Shown here: positions 22,649 through 23,154 of the stretch, piece after piece
How the letters are laid out: the number at the start of each line of letters is the position of its first letter
Numbering within the stretch: position 1 is the stretch's first letter
Source of the DNA: a virus
Virus record (IMG/VR): IMGVR_UViG_3300025617_001068
Coordinates: 1-23,154 of that record
Length of the DNA: 23,154 bases
Strand: one strand, 5' to 3'
Notes under the pieces: generated by a model
What the model saw: only the letters and a program-made list of their open reading frames with translations
Told to the model about the DNA's origin: nothing
Database searches by the model: none
Made by a program: the position numbers and the translations under genes

Positions 22649-23154
22649 ATGGCAACTAGAAATATTAAACTATTAGGAACAGCTTACAGCACAGATGGCA
22701 ATGTTTCTATTACTGTAAATTTTAACGGAACTCAGGTATTTTCTGGGGAAGTTCCTACTACTAACGGAACTGCACCAGCAAAAGAAACTTCGGTGCCGGT
22801 AGAATTAGCAACATGGGCAACTACAACCGACGTAACTGGTGACGTTGCAATGAGTATTGAAGTTACCAATGGTACTATAATTTTCCAAGACCTATTTGGC
22901 GACCAAGTTATTTCGTTAGATGAAGATGAAAATGGCGTTCGTACAGTAGTTGACGGTGCGTATGTAGTTCTAAATGACGGTACTGCTTTTGCACCTTTGA
23001 ATATTAACAGTGCAGAATCTGATGGTAAAAACAACGTTGAGATCGAAGGCGTAGCAGTTGCACGAGACTTAGAATCAACTCCAGATGCAGCAACTGGCGA
23101 ATGGATGTACAAAATTGAAGAAAGTGAAACACTAACATGTAGTTTTTATATTGA
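22649..23154 (+). CDS. Probable virion structural protein, 3' end beyond window
   Basis: The frame from the ATG at 22649 is open to the last base, giving at least 168 residues. It starts MATRNIKLLGTAYSTDGNVS and is rich in Thr, Val, Asn, Asp and Gly, with many alternating hydrophobic residues, suggesting a beta-rich fold. Val, Thr and small residues dominate and there is only one Cys, near the visible end. It has both a late promoter box and a clear Shine-Dalgarno (AAAGGA, six bases before the ATG), as expected for an abundantly made virion protein. No known family is recognised; a fibre, decoration or neck component are all possible. A 126-codon minus-strand frame opposite it is a shadow. 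Confidence 0.75.
   Translation, partial: MATRNIKLLGTAYSTDGNVSITVNFNGTQVFSGEVPTTNGTAPAKETSVPVELATWATTTDVTGDVAMSIEVTNGTIIFQDLFGDQVISLDEDENGVRTVVDGAYVVLNDGTAFAPLNINSAESDGKNNVEIEGVAVARDLESTPDAATGEWMYKIEESETLTCSFYI

Noticed and set aside
22732-23112. 126-codon minus-strand open frame
   Set aside because: It lies opposite a plus-strand frame that begins at 22649 with a late box and Shine-Dalgarno and is open to the window end. The minus frame is Ser/Thr/Pro-rich shadow sequence without start signals.

Overview
The window looks like part of the genome of a marine T4-like tailed phage (myovirus), related to the T4-like phages of cyanobacteria and SAR11-type bacteria. Recognisable T4 core genes are the large terminase (gene 17), the ssDNA-binding protein (gene 32), and the recombination proteins UvsX and UvsY. 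A tail-fibre-like protein runs in from the left edge. Genes are tightly packed, many start codons overlap the previous stop (ATGA or GTGA), and boxes close to the T4 late promoter TATAAATA precede several genes. I saw no rRNA, tRNA, CRISPR array, transposase or photosynthesis gene, so the host cannot be named from this stretch.

Layout. 1-906: C-terminal part of a tail-fibre or structural protein. 912-1760: a late promoter, a staphylococcal-nuclease-like protein and two small proteins. 1769-2893: a radical SAM protein with an N-terminal twitch-like domain. 2880-3410 (minus): an HNH endonuclease. 3454-7340: large terminase, a conserved protein of unknown function, and a glycosyltransferase. 7363-11069: the gene 32 leader, gene 32 and its terminator, an AT-rich orphan gene, uvsX, a small acidic protein and uvsY. 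11078-22612: a large glycan-modification island. 22649-end: start of another probable structural protein, with its own late promoter and ribosome binding site.

The glycan island is the most unusual part. It holds a nucleotidyltransferase fused to a choline-kinase-like kinase, a small HAD phosphatase, an HldE/RfaE-like nucleotidyltransferase fused to a mannose-6-phosphate-isomerase-type cupin, and three SAM methyltransferases (one of FkbM type). It also has four GT-A-type glycosyltransferase domains, with a fifth at 6483, and four diverged copies of a capsule-synthesis (KpsC-like) GT-B-like domain. Together these could make an activated sugar or sugar phosphate, attach it and methylate it. Because the operons start at late-type promoters, virion glycosylation or late remodelling of the host surface are the natural hypotheses. 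The substrate cannot be read from sequence.

A second notable signal is regulatory. At six gene starts a late-promoter-like box sits exactly five bases before the ATG. If the phage starts transcription where T4 does, these mRNAs would be leaderless. Genes at 957, 7467 and 22649 instead have a box, a leader and a Shine-Dalgarno sequence.
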